Below, in pieces: positions 15,909 to 24,520 of a DNA stretch of 64,000 bases. The notes beneath the pieces were generated by a model. It was given only the letters and a program-made list of their open reading frames with translations, was not told the origin of the DNA and made no database searches. Positions within the stretch are counted from its first letter, which is position 1. Each line of letters begins with the position of its first letter. The stretch lies in contig NZ_LHZC01000055.1 in the NCBI RefSeq assembly GCF_001580615.1, forward strand, positions 1 through 64,000, in the 5' to 3' direction. Source of the stretch: Acetobacter malorum. GTDB lineage: Bacteria; Pseudomonadota; Alphaproteobacteria; Acetobacterales; Acetobacteraceae. The position numbers and the translations under genes were made by a program.

Positions 15909-17986
15909 TGATGATGATCCGTTCTGCCTTCGCAGCAGCTCTCCTTGCTGGTGGTTTATACTCCGTCTCTCCGGCAAATGCTGCGCCGCTTGATGAGGTG
16001 GGAGCCCGGCATCAGATCACGGCACTTCTGTCCATGCCGTTCGCCACAAATCTGGTTGGGGCCAGCAACGCGAACCGGTTTGCATGGGTGGAAAAGCGCA
16101 GTGGCGTGCGGAATATTCTGGCAGCGGACGTGTCAGGAACACCGAAAGCTCTGACGCATTTCACGCAGGATGACGGCACCAATTTATGGGGTGTGACTCT
16201 CTCCCCCAACGGTAAGACGCTGGCTTATGTGGAAGGAGGAGACCCGGAATTTCCGGACGCCTCTTCTCCTAACCCGAACCTTTCAGAAACAGGAACGCAT
16301 CAGAGCGTGAATGTGGTTCTGGAAAGCGGCAAACAGATGCGCATGGGGGAAGGCTGGAACTCCACATTCTCTCCAGATGGCGCGACGCTGGCGTTCTCGC
16401 ACAAAGGCTCCCTGTTTCTGGCTCCCGTTGGTAAAGTGGCGAAAGAGGTCATGAGCGTGCCGGGGAGCCTTACGTCCTTGCAATGGGCACCGGATGGCTC
16501 GGCGCTGGCCTTTACGCTGGACCGTGGCAGTCATGCGCTCATTGGATTATGGCACGTCAAAACGGCGACCATGACATTTCTTGCTCCCGCACTGGGGCAG
16601 GATAGTCTGCCAACATTTTCTCCGGATGGCCGTTTTGTCGCGTTTGTGCGGGAGCATAGGCCGCTTACTGATAAGAAGACCGAAAAAGGCTCTTTCTGGT
16701 CGCTGCATGTTTATGATCTGGCCAGTAATACAGACCATGTTGTGTGGACACCGCCTGCCGGGACGGGTGCACGGTTTGCTGTGCCGGAGGGGAGCAGCCT
16801 TCTGTGGTCTGATAACGCCCATCTGCTCTTCCCGTGGGAAGGAAGCGGATGGATGCGGGTTTGTGCTGTGGCGGCATCGGGCACAGGAATCCCGTCCTGT
16901 CTGACGCCAGATAAGGCGGAAGTCTCATCCTATCGGTTGTCACAGGACAGAAAGACGCTTTTTTACACAAGCAATGTCGGGAATGTGGATGCCTGGCACG
17001 CATGGCGGCTGGCTCTGGACGGCTCTTCTCCCCAGCGTTTGACCCACAGTGAAGATATGGAAACAGACCTTGCTGTGGCCGGAGCAAAGGTGGGCGTCAT
17101 CGCCGCCAGTGTCACACAGACAGCGCATCCGGCGGTGGTCGGGCCGGATGGTGCAAGCGCGCCGCTTGTTTCTCCGCAAGCACCGTCAGATGTGCATTTC
17201 GTGACCCCGCAAGTGGTTGTGTTCCACAGCGCTGATGGCGTTGAAGTGCATGGACAGCTTTTTGTGCCGGAGGGAGAGGCTAAAACACCGCGCGCTGCCT
17301 TGGTGTTTGTGCATGGTGGGCCGCATCGCCAGACGCTCCCTGCCTTTAATGGCATGGACTATTATTCCAATGCCTATGCCATGAACCAGACCTTGGCGGC
17401 GCAGGGCTATGTTGTGTTGTCCGTCAATTATCGGAGCGGGACAGGCTATGGCGAGGCGTTTCGGAATGCGCCTGAAACGGGCGGACACGGAGCCAGTGAA
17501 TATCGGGATGTCTTTGCTGCTGCCACCTATCTCAGGGCCCGAGCGGATATTGATCCCGCGCGGATCGGCATCTGGGGCGGAAGCTGGGGCGGCTATCTGA
17601 CGGCACTCGCTCTGGCCCGTAATAGTGATGTCTTTGCGGCAGGCGCGGATTTTCATGGCGTGCATGATATGATCGACCCCGACACATATGGCCTTTCCCC
17701 TGAGGAGAACAGGAAAGCGCATGAAGTGGAATGGCAGTCCTCCCCTGCGGCAGATATTGCTCACTGGCATGCTCCGGTTCTTCTAGTGCATGGTGATGAT
17801 GATTATAACGTCGAATTTGAGCAATCGACCCTTCTGGCAAAACTGTTGTCAGAGCAGGGCGTGCTGTATGAGGAACATTCTTTTCCCAATGAACGGCATA
17901 CTTTTTTGCGCATGCAGGATTGGCTGACGGCCTATATGTGGATGGATACGTTCTTTGCCCATACACTGACGTCTCATAAGCCCTGA
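15908..17986 (+). CDS. Secreted S9 (prolyl oligopeptidase) family peptidase
   Basis: A serine peptidase of 692 residues with an N-terminal signal peptide ending about ANA. Residues 40-400 look like the beta-propeller with WD40-like PD40 repeats (SPNGKTLAYVEG, SPDGATLAFSH, APDGSALAFTLD, SPDGRFVAFVRE). The C-terminal alpha/beta hydrolase domain has GGSWGGY with the nucleophile Ser559, HGDDDYNV with the likely catalytic Asp, and NERHTF with His664. The family includes dipeptidyl peptidases and acylaminoacyl peptidases that trim small peptides. The start overlaps the previous stop (TAATG); the alternative second and third Met lie within six bases. It is the last tightly linked gene of the 10989-17986 unit. 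Confidence 0.9.
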   Translation: MMMIRSAFAAALLAGGLYSVSPANAAPLDEVGARHQITALLSMPFATNLVGASNANRFAWVEKRSGVRNILAADVSGTPKALTHFTQDDGTNLWGVTLSPNGKTLAYVEGGDPEFPDASSPNPNLSETGTHQSVNVVLESGKQMRMGEGWNSTFSPDGATLAFSHKGSLFLAPVGKVAKEVMSVPGSLTSLQWAPDGSALAFTLDRGSHALIGLWHVKTATMTFLAPALGQDSLPTFSPDGRFVAFVREHRPLTDKKTEKGSFWSLHVYDLASNTDHVVWTPPAGTGARFAVPEGSSLLWSDNAHLLFPWEGSGWMRVCAVAASGTGIPSCLTPDKAEVSSYRLSQDRKTLFYTSNVGNVDAWHAWRLALDGSSPQRLTHSEDMETDLAVAGAKVGVIAASVTQTAHPAVVGPDGASAPLVSPQAPSDVHFVTPQVVVFHSADGVEVHGQLFVPEGEAKTPRAALVFVHGGPHRQTLPAFNGMDYYSNAYAMNQTLAAQGYVVLSVNYRSGTGYGEAFRNAPETGGHGASEYRDVFAAATYLRARADIDPARIGIWGGSWGGYLTALALARNSDVFAAGADFHGVHDMIDPDTYGLSPEENRKAHEVEWQSSPAADIAHWHAPVLLVHGDDDYNVEFEQSTLLAKLLSEQGVLYEEHSFPNERHTFLRMQDWLTAYMWMDTFFAHTLTSHKP

Positions 17987-18062
17987 CCAGCAAGGGCATC
18001 GTCTTAAAAACGCTTATAGGGCGTACGCTGTGGTGTATGATAGATCAAGGAGGGAAAAGCTG

Positions 18063-18977
18063 ATGAAGATGCTGAAAATTTCCACTGTTCTGGCAAAAAC
18101 CTTTTTAGCCGGAGCACTCCTGATGCCTCATCTGGCCAGCGCGGCGCCTTCCGCCGGGTCAAACCCCCTGGCGCAGATCATGGCAAAAACGGTCAGCAAG
18201 CAGCCGGGGCATTTTGCTGTTTATGCGGCACGTAGTGGTCAGGCGCCGGATGTGTGCCTGAACTGCGATGATCTGATTAATGCAGCCAGCACCATGAAGC
18301 TGTTCGTGCTGGATACAGCCTATGAGGCCTTTACAAAAGGCACCTTGCATCCAGAAGATACCATTGTTGTTCACAACCATTTTCATTCTTTGGTGGGAAA
18401 GGGGAGCTTTGCGCTTGAGCAGAAAGAGGATTCTTATGACCCTCTCTACGCGCAGGCAGGCAAGCCGGTGCCTGTTTCAGAACTTCTGCGCGTGATGATC
18501 CAGTATAGCAGCAATCTGGCGACCAACCTGATGATTGAAAAGCTTGGGGTGCTCCCAATACGCTCCGTCGTGAAAGCGCAGGGCCTCATTGGCATCGTCT
18601 TCGGGCGGATGATTGAGGACTTTGATGCGAATGATCAGGGAATTCGTAATCAGGTTTCAGCACGTGGGTTAGGGGATTTTTTGCAAAAGCTGGATAGCGG
18701 GAAGATTGTGGGTAAGGCGCAAAGCCAGAGCATGATCCAGATTATGCTGGGGCAGAAATTTAATGACATTATTCCCCCCGGCCTGCCCGCCAGCACACCC
18801 GTGGCCCATAAGACCGGCTGGGTCGATGGCGTGCGGAATGATGCCGCCATTGTCACCCTGCCTGATGGCAAACGCTATATTCTGGTGGTGCTGACATCCG
18901 GTTTGCCGGACGAACAGGCCGGGATCAGGGTGCTGAATACGCTTTCTCATCAGGCGTATGAATATTTTTTAAAATAG
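18063..18977 (+). CDS. Secreted class-A-beta-lactamase-fold serine hydrolase
   Basis: A fourth SxxK hydrolase, 304 residues, from a different branch (Beta-lactamase2/class A fold). The signal peptide ends LASAA. Motifs are STMK (Ser76, Lys79), SSN (149-151) at the SDN position and HKTG (249-252). The omega-loop ExxLN motif with the general-base Glu of true class A beta-lactamases is not visible; the matching stretch reads GRMIEDFDANDQGIRN. It is therefore more likely a D,D-peptidase-like or other amidohydrolase than a resistance enzyme. The start has a very strong ribosome binding site (AAGGAGGG, 9 bases). It is 76 bases after the S9 peptidase and may share its transcript. Confidence 0.85.
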   Translation: MKMLKISTVLAKTFLAGALLMPHLASAAPSAGSNPLAQIMAKTVSKQPGHFAVYAARSGQAPDVCLNCDDLINAASTMKLFVLDTAYEAFTKGTLHPEDTIVVHNHFHSLVGKGSFALEQKEDSYDPLYAQAGKPVPVSELLRVMIQYSSNLATNLMIEKLGVLPIRSVVKAQGLIGIVFGRMIEDFDANDQGIRNQVSARGLGDFLQKLDSGKIVGKAQSQSMIQIMLGQKFNDIIPPGLPASTPVAHKTGWVDGVRNDAAIVTLPDGKRYILVVLTSGLPDEQAGIRVLNTLSHQAYEYFLK

Positions 18978-18993
18978 CTTTAAATTTGTAAAA

Positions 18994-19110
18994 CTTGTTT
19001 TGGTAAAAACTTTCCGGAGACTGTGGAGTGTAAGGTTTTACTGGTTAAGCAGGGTGACATCAAATTGTCATTGTAACGTCATCAAACTACAACACACACA
19101 CCAAAACAAG
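18994..19110. repeat. Long-spaced inverted repeat in the receptor 3 promoter region
   Basis: CTTGTTTTGGT (18994-19004) and ACCAAAACAAG (19100-19110) are exact 11-base inverted copies 95 bases apart, in the gap between the hydrolase and receptor 3. Between them, TGACA-N6-TGTCA forms a small dyad and CATCAAA occurs twice. The layout could serve a looping regulator, or fold into a long RNA stem. Confidence 0.45.
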
Positions 19111-19174
19111 ACGATAGTCTGCGCAGCGTTATCTAACCCCCCATTGGGAGCCTCGGGATGAGGGATCGCGCTGC

Positions 19175-21565
19175 ATGAAACAGAATAAACTGCTGCTTCT
19201 TACAACATGTATGAGTTCTTTACTGTTTCATCATGCTCACGCTGAGACGGTCTCAGCCAGCACCCAGACTAAAAAGGCTGAACAGGTACACACCAAACCG
19301 GCAGCCAAAAGCAAAACGGCTCAGGCTTCTCAAAAGGCAAAAGTGGCACCCCCACAGGATGATAAGGCAGAGTCTATTGTGGTCATGGGGGCAGGTGCGG
19401 CCCGTGAGACGCAAAAGCTCTCTCACATGGCGTTGCAACAGGTGGTTCCCGGCACCAGCCCTCTGAAAACCCTGTCTAAACTGCCGGGCGTTATGTTTAC
19501 CTCATCCGATGCGCTGGGGTCTTATGAATGGTCGCAGCAGATCATCATCCGTGGGTTTGACCAAAGTCGCCTCGGCTTTACCATGGATGGTATTCCGCTG
19601 GGCAATCTGGCCTACGGGAACGATAATGGCCTGTCTATTGGCCGTGCTCTGCAAACAGAAAATAACGGTACGGCCACACTGGCGCAGGGGGCGGGTTCGG
19701 TCGGGGTTGCGGCTTCTAATGACCTCGGTGGCGCGCTTGAATTTACGTCTATCGACCCAACCGAAAAGTTTGGCGCGGACGTTGCGGCCACAGGTGGCTC
19801 GTATGGCACATGGCGCACGTTTGCGCGCGTTAATAGCGGCACGCTTCCCGGGGGTGGCCGCCTGTATGTGTCCTATGATTATCAGGATGCCAACAAGTGG
19901 AAAGGGAAGGGAATTCAGCAGCAGCAGCAGGCAAACGCCAAGTTCGTGCAGCCGCTGGGTGATAAGGTCAAGCTGACGCTGTTTGGAGATTACAGCCAGC
20001 GCGCGGAAAATGATTATCAGGATATTTCAAAAGAGCAGATCCGTACAATCGGTTATAAGCTCGATAATATTACCAATAATTATGGTCTGGCTAAAGATAT
20101 CGCCAGAGCTTACCAGAATGGCACCGCCTTTCCGGCTGGGATTAAGGATCAGGACCAGTCCTACTACAACTCAGCCGGTCTGCGTGAGGACGTGCTGGGG
20201 TATGGCAAGCTTGATTTCAAGCTGACTGACCGCCTGAAAGGTTCTGCCACTGTCTACGGCCATACCAATACGGGGCAAGGGATCTACGCCACCCCGTATA
20301 CGCCAACGCCTGAGGCGCTGGGTGGCTCCCCGCTTTCTGTCCGTACGACGGAATATGATATCCATCGTGAAGGCTTTATTGGCAGCCTGTCCTATGAAAT
20401 CGGTCATCATACTATTGAAGGTGGCTTCTGGTTTGAAAATAACGATTTTGAACAGGCACGGCGCTTCTATCCGCTGAGCGAAGATGGCTACACCGGCAGT
20501 TCCGTTCACTGGTTCCGGGGTAACTCCTTCGCAACACAGTGGCAGAGTGCGTTTAATACTAAAACCTATCAGTTCCACCTGCAGGATACCTGGCAGATTA
20601 CCCCTGCGCTGAAGCTGAATTACGGCTTCAAATCGCTGGTGGTGGATAATCGTGGTCGGCAGATGGAAGGGAGCGAGATGGGCGTGCCGGTGCCAACTAA
20701 TACCTATGCCGGTGGCTCCATTACCTCTGCTAATGGTTTCCTGCCGCAGATTGGTGCCAACTATCGTATTAATCATCATAATGAAATTTTTGCGGATTTC
20801 GCAAGAAATATGGCGGCTTTCGATAACTCTTCCACCGGTGCAACCAGCCCGTTCGCTATGACGAGTGCGGCTTATGCAGCATCAAAAAATTCGCTGCGTC
20901 CAGAAATGTCTTATAGTGAGGAAATCGGGTATCGCTTCCACAACCGCCGTATTCAGGCGTCTCTCACCGGCTATTACATTCAGTTTGAAAACCGGCTTCT
21001 GTCCATCACCCCAAACGCGACCAACAACGTGCAGGGGATTCCCAGTATTCTGGTCAATGGTGGCGGTGTAACAGCGCGTGGTATTGATGCCGCGTTTAAC
21101 TACCACTTTACCGATAACTGGTCCCTGTATGTTTCCTACGCCTACAACCAGTCGACTTATAATGATGATCTGACAACGGGTGGCGTGACCTACAACACGC
21201 GCGGCAAGAGCGTGGTGGCCATGCCGCGGAATCTGGCAAACGTTCAGATCAGTTATGATGACGGGTCAATCTGGGGTAATTTTGGCATGCAGTATCAGGG
21301 CCGCCGGACGTATACCTATACCAACGACCAGTGGATCAAACCGAACGACATTTTCAACCTGAATGTCGGCTACCGCTTCCATAGCCAGAACTGGGCGCTG
21401 CGGGGGCTGGATATGCAGATTAACGTGACGAACCTGTTCAATAAACGCTATGTGGCGACTGTAGGGAGTGCCGGCTTCCGCCCGACCGACCCAACTGGCA
21501 GCCTGCAGACGCTTCAGGCGGGGTCTCCGCGGATGGTGTTCTTTACGGTGCGTAAGCATTTCTAA
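19175..21565 (+). CDS. TonB-dependent outer-membrane receptor (receptor 3)
   Basis: An outer-membrane importer of 796 residues, of a different subfamily from receptors 1 and 2. The signal peptide ends HAHAE. A Lys/Gln-rich linker is followed by a TonB-box-like ESIVVMG and a plug with LSKLPGVMFTSSDALG, IIIRGFDQSR and FTMDGIPLG. The barrel ends in FFTVRKHF with terminal Phe. AGGGA precedes the start by about 10 bases. The next gene, a phospholipase C, begins 24 bases after its stop on the same strand, so the two are probably co-transcribed. That would suit uptake of a phosphorylated or lipid-derived product, but the ligand is not known. Confidence 0.9.
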   Translation: MKQNKLLLLTTCMSSLLFHHAHAETVSASTQTKKAEQVHTKPAAKSKTAQASQKAKVAPPQDDKAESIVVMGAGAARETQKLSHMALQQVVPGTSPLKTLSKLPGVMFTSSDALGSYEWSQQIIIRGFDQSRLGFTMDGIPLGNLAYGNDNGLSIGRALQTENNGTATLAQGAGSVGVAASNDLGGALEFTSIDPTEKFGADVAATGGSYGTWRTFARVNSGTLPGGGRLYVSYDYQDANKWKGKGIQQQQQANAKFVQPLGDKVKLTLFGDYSQRAENDYQDISKEQIRTIGYKLDNITNNYGLAKDIARAYQNGTAFPAGIKDQDQSYYNSAGLREDVLGYGKLDFKLTDRLKGSATVYGHTNTGQGIYATPYTPTPEALGGSPLSVRTTEYDIHREGFIGSLSYEIGHHTIEGGFWFENNDFEQARRFYPLSEDGYTGSSVHWFRGNSFATQWQSAFNTKTYQFHLQDTWQITPALKLNYGFKSLVVDNRGRQMEGSEMGVPVPTNTYAGGSITSANGFLPQIGANYRINHHNEIFADFARNMAAFDNSSTGATSPFAMTSAAYAASKNSLRPEMSYSEEIGYRFHNRRIQASLTGYYIQFENRLLSITPNATNNVQGIPSILVNGGGVTARGIDAAFNYHFTDNWSLYVSYAYNQSTYNDDLTTGGVTYNTRGKSVVAMPRNLANVQISYDDGSIWGNFGMQYQGRRTYTYTNDQWIKPNDIFNLNVGYRFHSQNWALRGLDMQINVTNLFNKRYVATVGSAGFRPTDPTGSLQTLQAGSPRMVFFTVRKHF

Positions 21566-21589
21566 AATCATTTCTTCGCGTTCTGCTTT

Positions 21590-23638
21590 ATGTCTTCTGT
21601 GACGGATAATGCCATGCTTCGTGCCCCTAATCGTCGCCAGTTTCTGAAGTTCAGCGCGGCTGCAACAGCAGGCGCGGCCCTACCGGAAAACCTGAGGCGG
21701 GCTCTGGCAGTGGCGCCGAATACGGCAACTGGCACCATTCGGGATGTGGAGCATGTGGTTATCCTGATGCAGGAGAACCGCTCTTTCGACCATTACTTCG
21801 GCTGTCTGCAAGGGGTGCGCGGGTATGGAGATCCACGGGCTGAAAAACAGTCTGATGGAAAAAGCATTTTCGCGCAGCCTGACGGTAAGGGCGGGCACGT
21901 TCTGCCCTTCCTGTTTAATACAGCGCACACTTCCAGCGCCTGTCTGGCCAGTCTGGACCATAGCTGGAAAAATACGCAGGCCGAATGGAACAACTGGGAT
22001 ACATGGATACCGCATAAAACCCCCATGACCATGGGGCATTTTACCCGTAAAGAAATTCCGTATTACTATGCTTTGGCAGACGCTTTTACGATCTGCGATG
22101 CCTATCACGCATCGATTTTCGGCCCGACAAACCCGAACCGCCTCTATTTCTTCACCGGCACCAACGGGCTGGCCGTGGGTAATGCTGGCAAGCAGGCTGT
22201 AGAGAATGTTGATGATGGCAACTGGTCTGCCGACATGGCGCATGACCGCGCCGACTTTAAACCGTTTGACTGGACTACCTATCCTGAAAAACTTCAGGAG
22301 GCAGGTGTGTCCTGGAAAGTGTATCAGGAATACGACAATTTTGGTGATAACCCTCTGGCGTCTTTCGCGGCGTTTCGCTCTGTCGGGAAGGACACGTGGG
22401 CATATCGTGGTGCACGTAGCATCGTTGACGGCTCAGGCCCTGCCGATATGCATGATACAGAAGGGCGCTATTTGATTGCCGCGTTTGAGCGTGATGTGGC
22501 GCAAGGTAAATTGCCTCAGGTTTCATGGATTGTGCCGCCCACAGCTCTGAGCGAACACCCTAATGCGCCACCGGGTTACGGTGAATATCTGATTTCCCAA
22601 CTGATGGATGTGTTTGTTCGGCATCCGGATGTCTGGGCTAAAACAGTCTTTATTCTCAATTATGATGAAAATGACGGCTTTTTTGATCATGTTCCGCCAC
22701 CTATTCCTGCACTGAATGCGCAACAGGGGGCCTGCACGGTTTCGACTGATGGGGAAAGCTATTACGGTCAGCCAGTGGGACTTGGCCCACGCGTGCCCGC
22801 TATGGTCATCTCGCCGTGGACCAAAGGCGGGTGGGTTAATTCACAGGTTTTCGACCACACATCCGCTTTGCGTTTTCTGGAAGCACGCTTTGGGGTGCAA
22901 TGCCCCAATATTACGCCATGGCGGCGCAGTGTGTGCGGGGATATGACATCCCTCTTCAACTTCGCGCAGACCAACTGCCAGTGGGAAGCATCTCTGCCCC
23001 GCACGGACACCTATCTGGCAGACACACGCAAATCCTGCGCCTTGCCCAAACCGGTGGTGCCTACCCGGCAAACTATGCCAAAGCAGGAGGCCGGACAGCG
23101 TCCCGCCCGCGCTCTGCCCTATGTGCTGCATGCTAACAGGCGCGCCAATGGGGTGTTGGAGCTTGCTAATGAGGGCACGCAGGGCGCAGTTCTGCGCGTC
23201 AGGGACGGCCAGATAGCCCGCCATTATACGCTTGCAGCAGGCCAGAGCCTGTCGGTGCATCTGGAGGCCAAAGCGGACCAGCCCATAACGGTGCATGGGC
23301 CAAACGGGTTTTTTCGGGCGTTTTATGGTCAGGACCTACCGGAGTGTGGCCTGCGTTATGACCCTGCCCAAAGCAGCGTAATCCTGTCCCTGCAGCATCC
23401 GGGCCAGACAGCCCGCATGTTGCGGATTGAGGACGGTTATAATCACGCGCGGCATACCGTCACGGTGCCGCCGGGGGCGGTCACTGCAACATCATGGCTG
23501 CTTGCGGCATCGGACAACTGGTATGATCTGGCTGTGTATGATGCGCATGATGGTAGTCTGCTCATGCAACTGGCCGGGCATATGGAAAATGGAAAACCCA
23601 GCCGCACGGACCCGCATATGGGCCAGCTTAAAGCGTAA
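21590..23638 (+). CDS. plcN: Phosphocholine-specific phospholipase C, Tat-exported
   Basis: A non-haemolytic-type phospholipase C (alkaline phosphatase superfamily, 682 residues) that cleaves phosphatidylcholine to diacylglycerol and phosphocholine outside the cytoplasm. The N-terminus has a Tat signal (NRRQFLKFSAAATAG). The family signature VVILMQENRSFDHYFG is at about residues 56-71, with Glu62 and Asn63 as metal or active-site residues. NYDENDGFFDHVPPP lies in the middle. The last 180 residues match the two tandem DUF756-type domains. The start is uncertain: 21590 has no ribosome binding site, and ATG 21614 (MLRAPNRRQF) fits the Tat signal as well. The symbol is by family resemblance only. 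Confidence 0.88.
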   Translation: MSSVTDNAMLRAPNRRQFLKFSAAATAGAALPENLRRALAVAPNTATGTIRDVEHVVILMQENRSFDHYFGCLQGVRGYGDPRAEKQSDGKSIFAQPDGKGGHVLPFLFNTAHTSSACLASLDHSWKNTQAEWNNWDTWIPHKTPMTMGHFTRKEIPYYYALADAFTICDAYHASIFGPTNPNRLYFFTGTNGLAVGNAGKQAVENVDDGNWSADMAHDRADFKPFDWTTYPEKLQEAGVSWKVYQEYDNFGDNPLASFAAFRSVGKDTWAYRGARSIVDGSGPADMHDTEGRYLIAAFERDVAQGKLPQVSWIVPPTALSEHPNAPPGYGEYLISQLMDVFVRHPDVWAKTVFILNYDENDGFFDHVPPPIPALNAQQGACTVSTDGESYYGQPVGLGPRVPAMVISPWTKGGWVNSQVFDHTSALRFLEARFGVQCPNITPWRRSVCGDMTSLFNFAQTNCQWEASLPRTDTYLADTRKSCALPKPVVPTRQTMPKQEAGQRPARALPYVLHANRRANGVLELANEGTQGAVLRVRDGQIARHYTLAAGQSLSVHLEAKADQPITVHGPNGFFRAFYGQDLPECGLRYDPAQSSVILSLQHPGQTARMLRIEDGYNHARHTVTVPPGAVTATSWLLAASDNWYDLAVYDAHDGSLLMQLAGHMENGKPSRTDPHMGQLKA

Positions 23639-23666
23639 GCCGGGGGCGGCGCGTTGCACTCCGCCT

Positions 23667-23709
23667 GTTGCGCGTAGCCCCACTGTTGCAAGCGGGGCTA
23701 CAGCGCAAC
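23667..23709. terminator. Convergent terminator hairpin between phospholipase C and encapsulin
   Basis: GTTGCGCGTAGCCCC (23667-23681) pairs with GGGGCTACAGCGCAAC (23694-23709) with one bulged base, leaving a 12-base loop. TTTT follows on the plus strand. It separates the two convergent genes and could stop both. Confidence 0.7.
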
Positions 23710-23714
23710 GGGTT

Positions 23715-24509
23715 TTAGTCGATAACGACTGTGGCTTCATCCGTCAGAACGCGGAACAGGAAGCTTTCCTGCAGGTAGAGCTCTACGGTGGTGGCTGTGT
23801 GGCTCAGATAGCCGATGGAGAAATCCTGCCCGATATCCAGCGCCAAATCACCCCCGCGCATGGAGACAAGGAATGCGCCCTCAATAGCCGGAGCCCAGAT
23901 GATCTTGCCGTCAATCATGCTCTCAATGTGCTTGATGATCGGATAGCCATCATCTCCGCCGCCCGTCACAGCCTGATAGGCCTGCGCGCCCAGAACCAGT
24001 GAATACGGGCCGTTCACACCCGCAAGGCGCAGGCTGCTCAGCGCATCTGCCACGACACCCGGATAGTTCTTGGCCGATGTGGGCAGTTTGAGATGAGCGT
24101 TGGAGCTGCGCCCCCGGATGCCCGCCATGCCAGCAGCGTCATAGCCGTTGAAAATGGCGCGATCTTCAAAGAACGCGATTTTTTGCGCGGCATCTTTCAC
24201 CGGTTGCCAGTCGGCATCTAGCGCGCCACGTTCCACGGCGTCAATTTCCTCGCGGGAGAGGGTAAAGGGCACGCGCACTTCCACCGGCGGCAGAACTTCG
24301 CGCTTGACCGCACGAATGCCGTCTTCCGGCGTGGCAAGGGCAGTGGCCCGACCCGTGCCCACGCCAGAAAAGGCGGTGCCTTTGGGCTCGGACGTATCCA
24401 CCACGCGGCGGCCTGCCAGATTGCGGCGGATGGTGCGGGCGGCTTCTTCCTCAATTTCCGCCCAGGCGGCGCTGGAGACAGGAGCCAGATGTTTATGCAG
24501 ATTGTTCAT
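23715..24509 (-). CDS. Family 1 encapsulin nanocompartment shell protein
   Basis: A 264-residue HK97-fold shell protein (linocin M18/encapsulin family) that self-assembles into a hollow icosahedral compartment. Family features are the N-terminal MNNLHKHLAPVSSAAWAEIEEEA helix, the GRRVVD strand, the FTLSREEIDAVERGA segment, the AFFEDRAIFNGY block and the C-terminal DIGQDFSIGYLSH and LYLQESFLFRVLT strands. The length is the family norm. It begins 11 bases after the stop of a DyP peroxidase that carries the cargo-loading tail, so the peroxidase is the packaged enzyme. ACGTACG precedes the start; the ribosome binding site lies in the DyP 3' end. The pair is likely linked to oxidative stress. Confidence 0.95.
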   Translation of the reverse strand: MNNLHKHLAPVSSAAWAEIEEEAARTIRRNLAGRRVVDTSEPKGTAFSGVGTGRATALATPEDGIRAVKREVLPPVEVRVPFTLSREEIDAVERGALDADWQPVKDAAQKIAFFEDRAIFNGYDAAGMAGIRGRSSNAHLKLPTSAKNYPGVVADALSSLRLAGVNGPYSLVLGAQAYQAVTGGGDDGYPIIKHIESMIDGKIIWAPAIEGAFLVSMRGGDLALDIGQDFSIGYLSHTATTVELYLQESFLFRVLTDEATVVID

Positions 24510-24520
24510 CGTACGTGTCC

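Noticed and set aside
8004-18977. Reading the SxxK hydrolases and acylase as an antibiotic-resistance cluster
   Set aside because: Three proteins lack class-specific beta-lactamase signatures and the class-A-fold one lacks the ExxLN general base; DadA, peptidase and receptors fit catabolism better.
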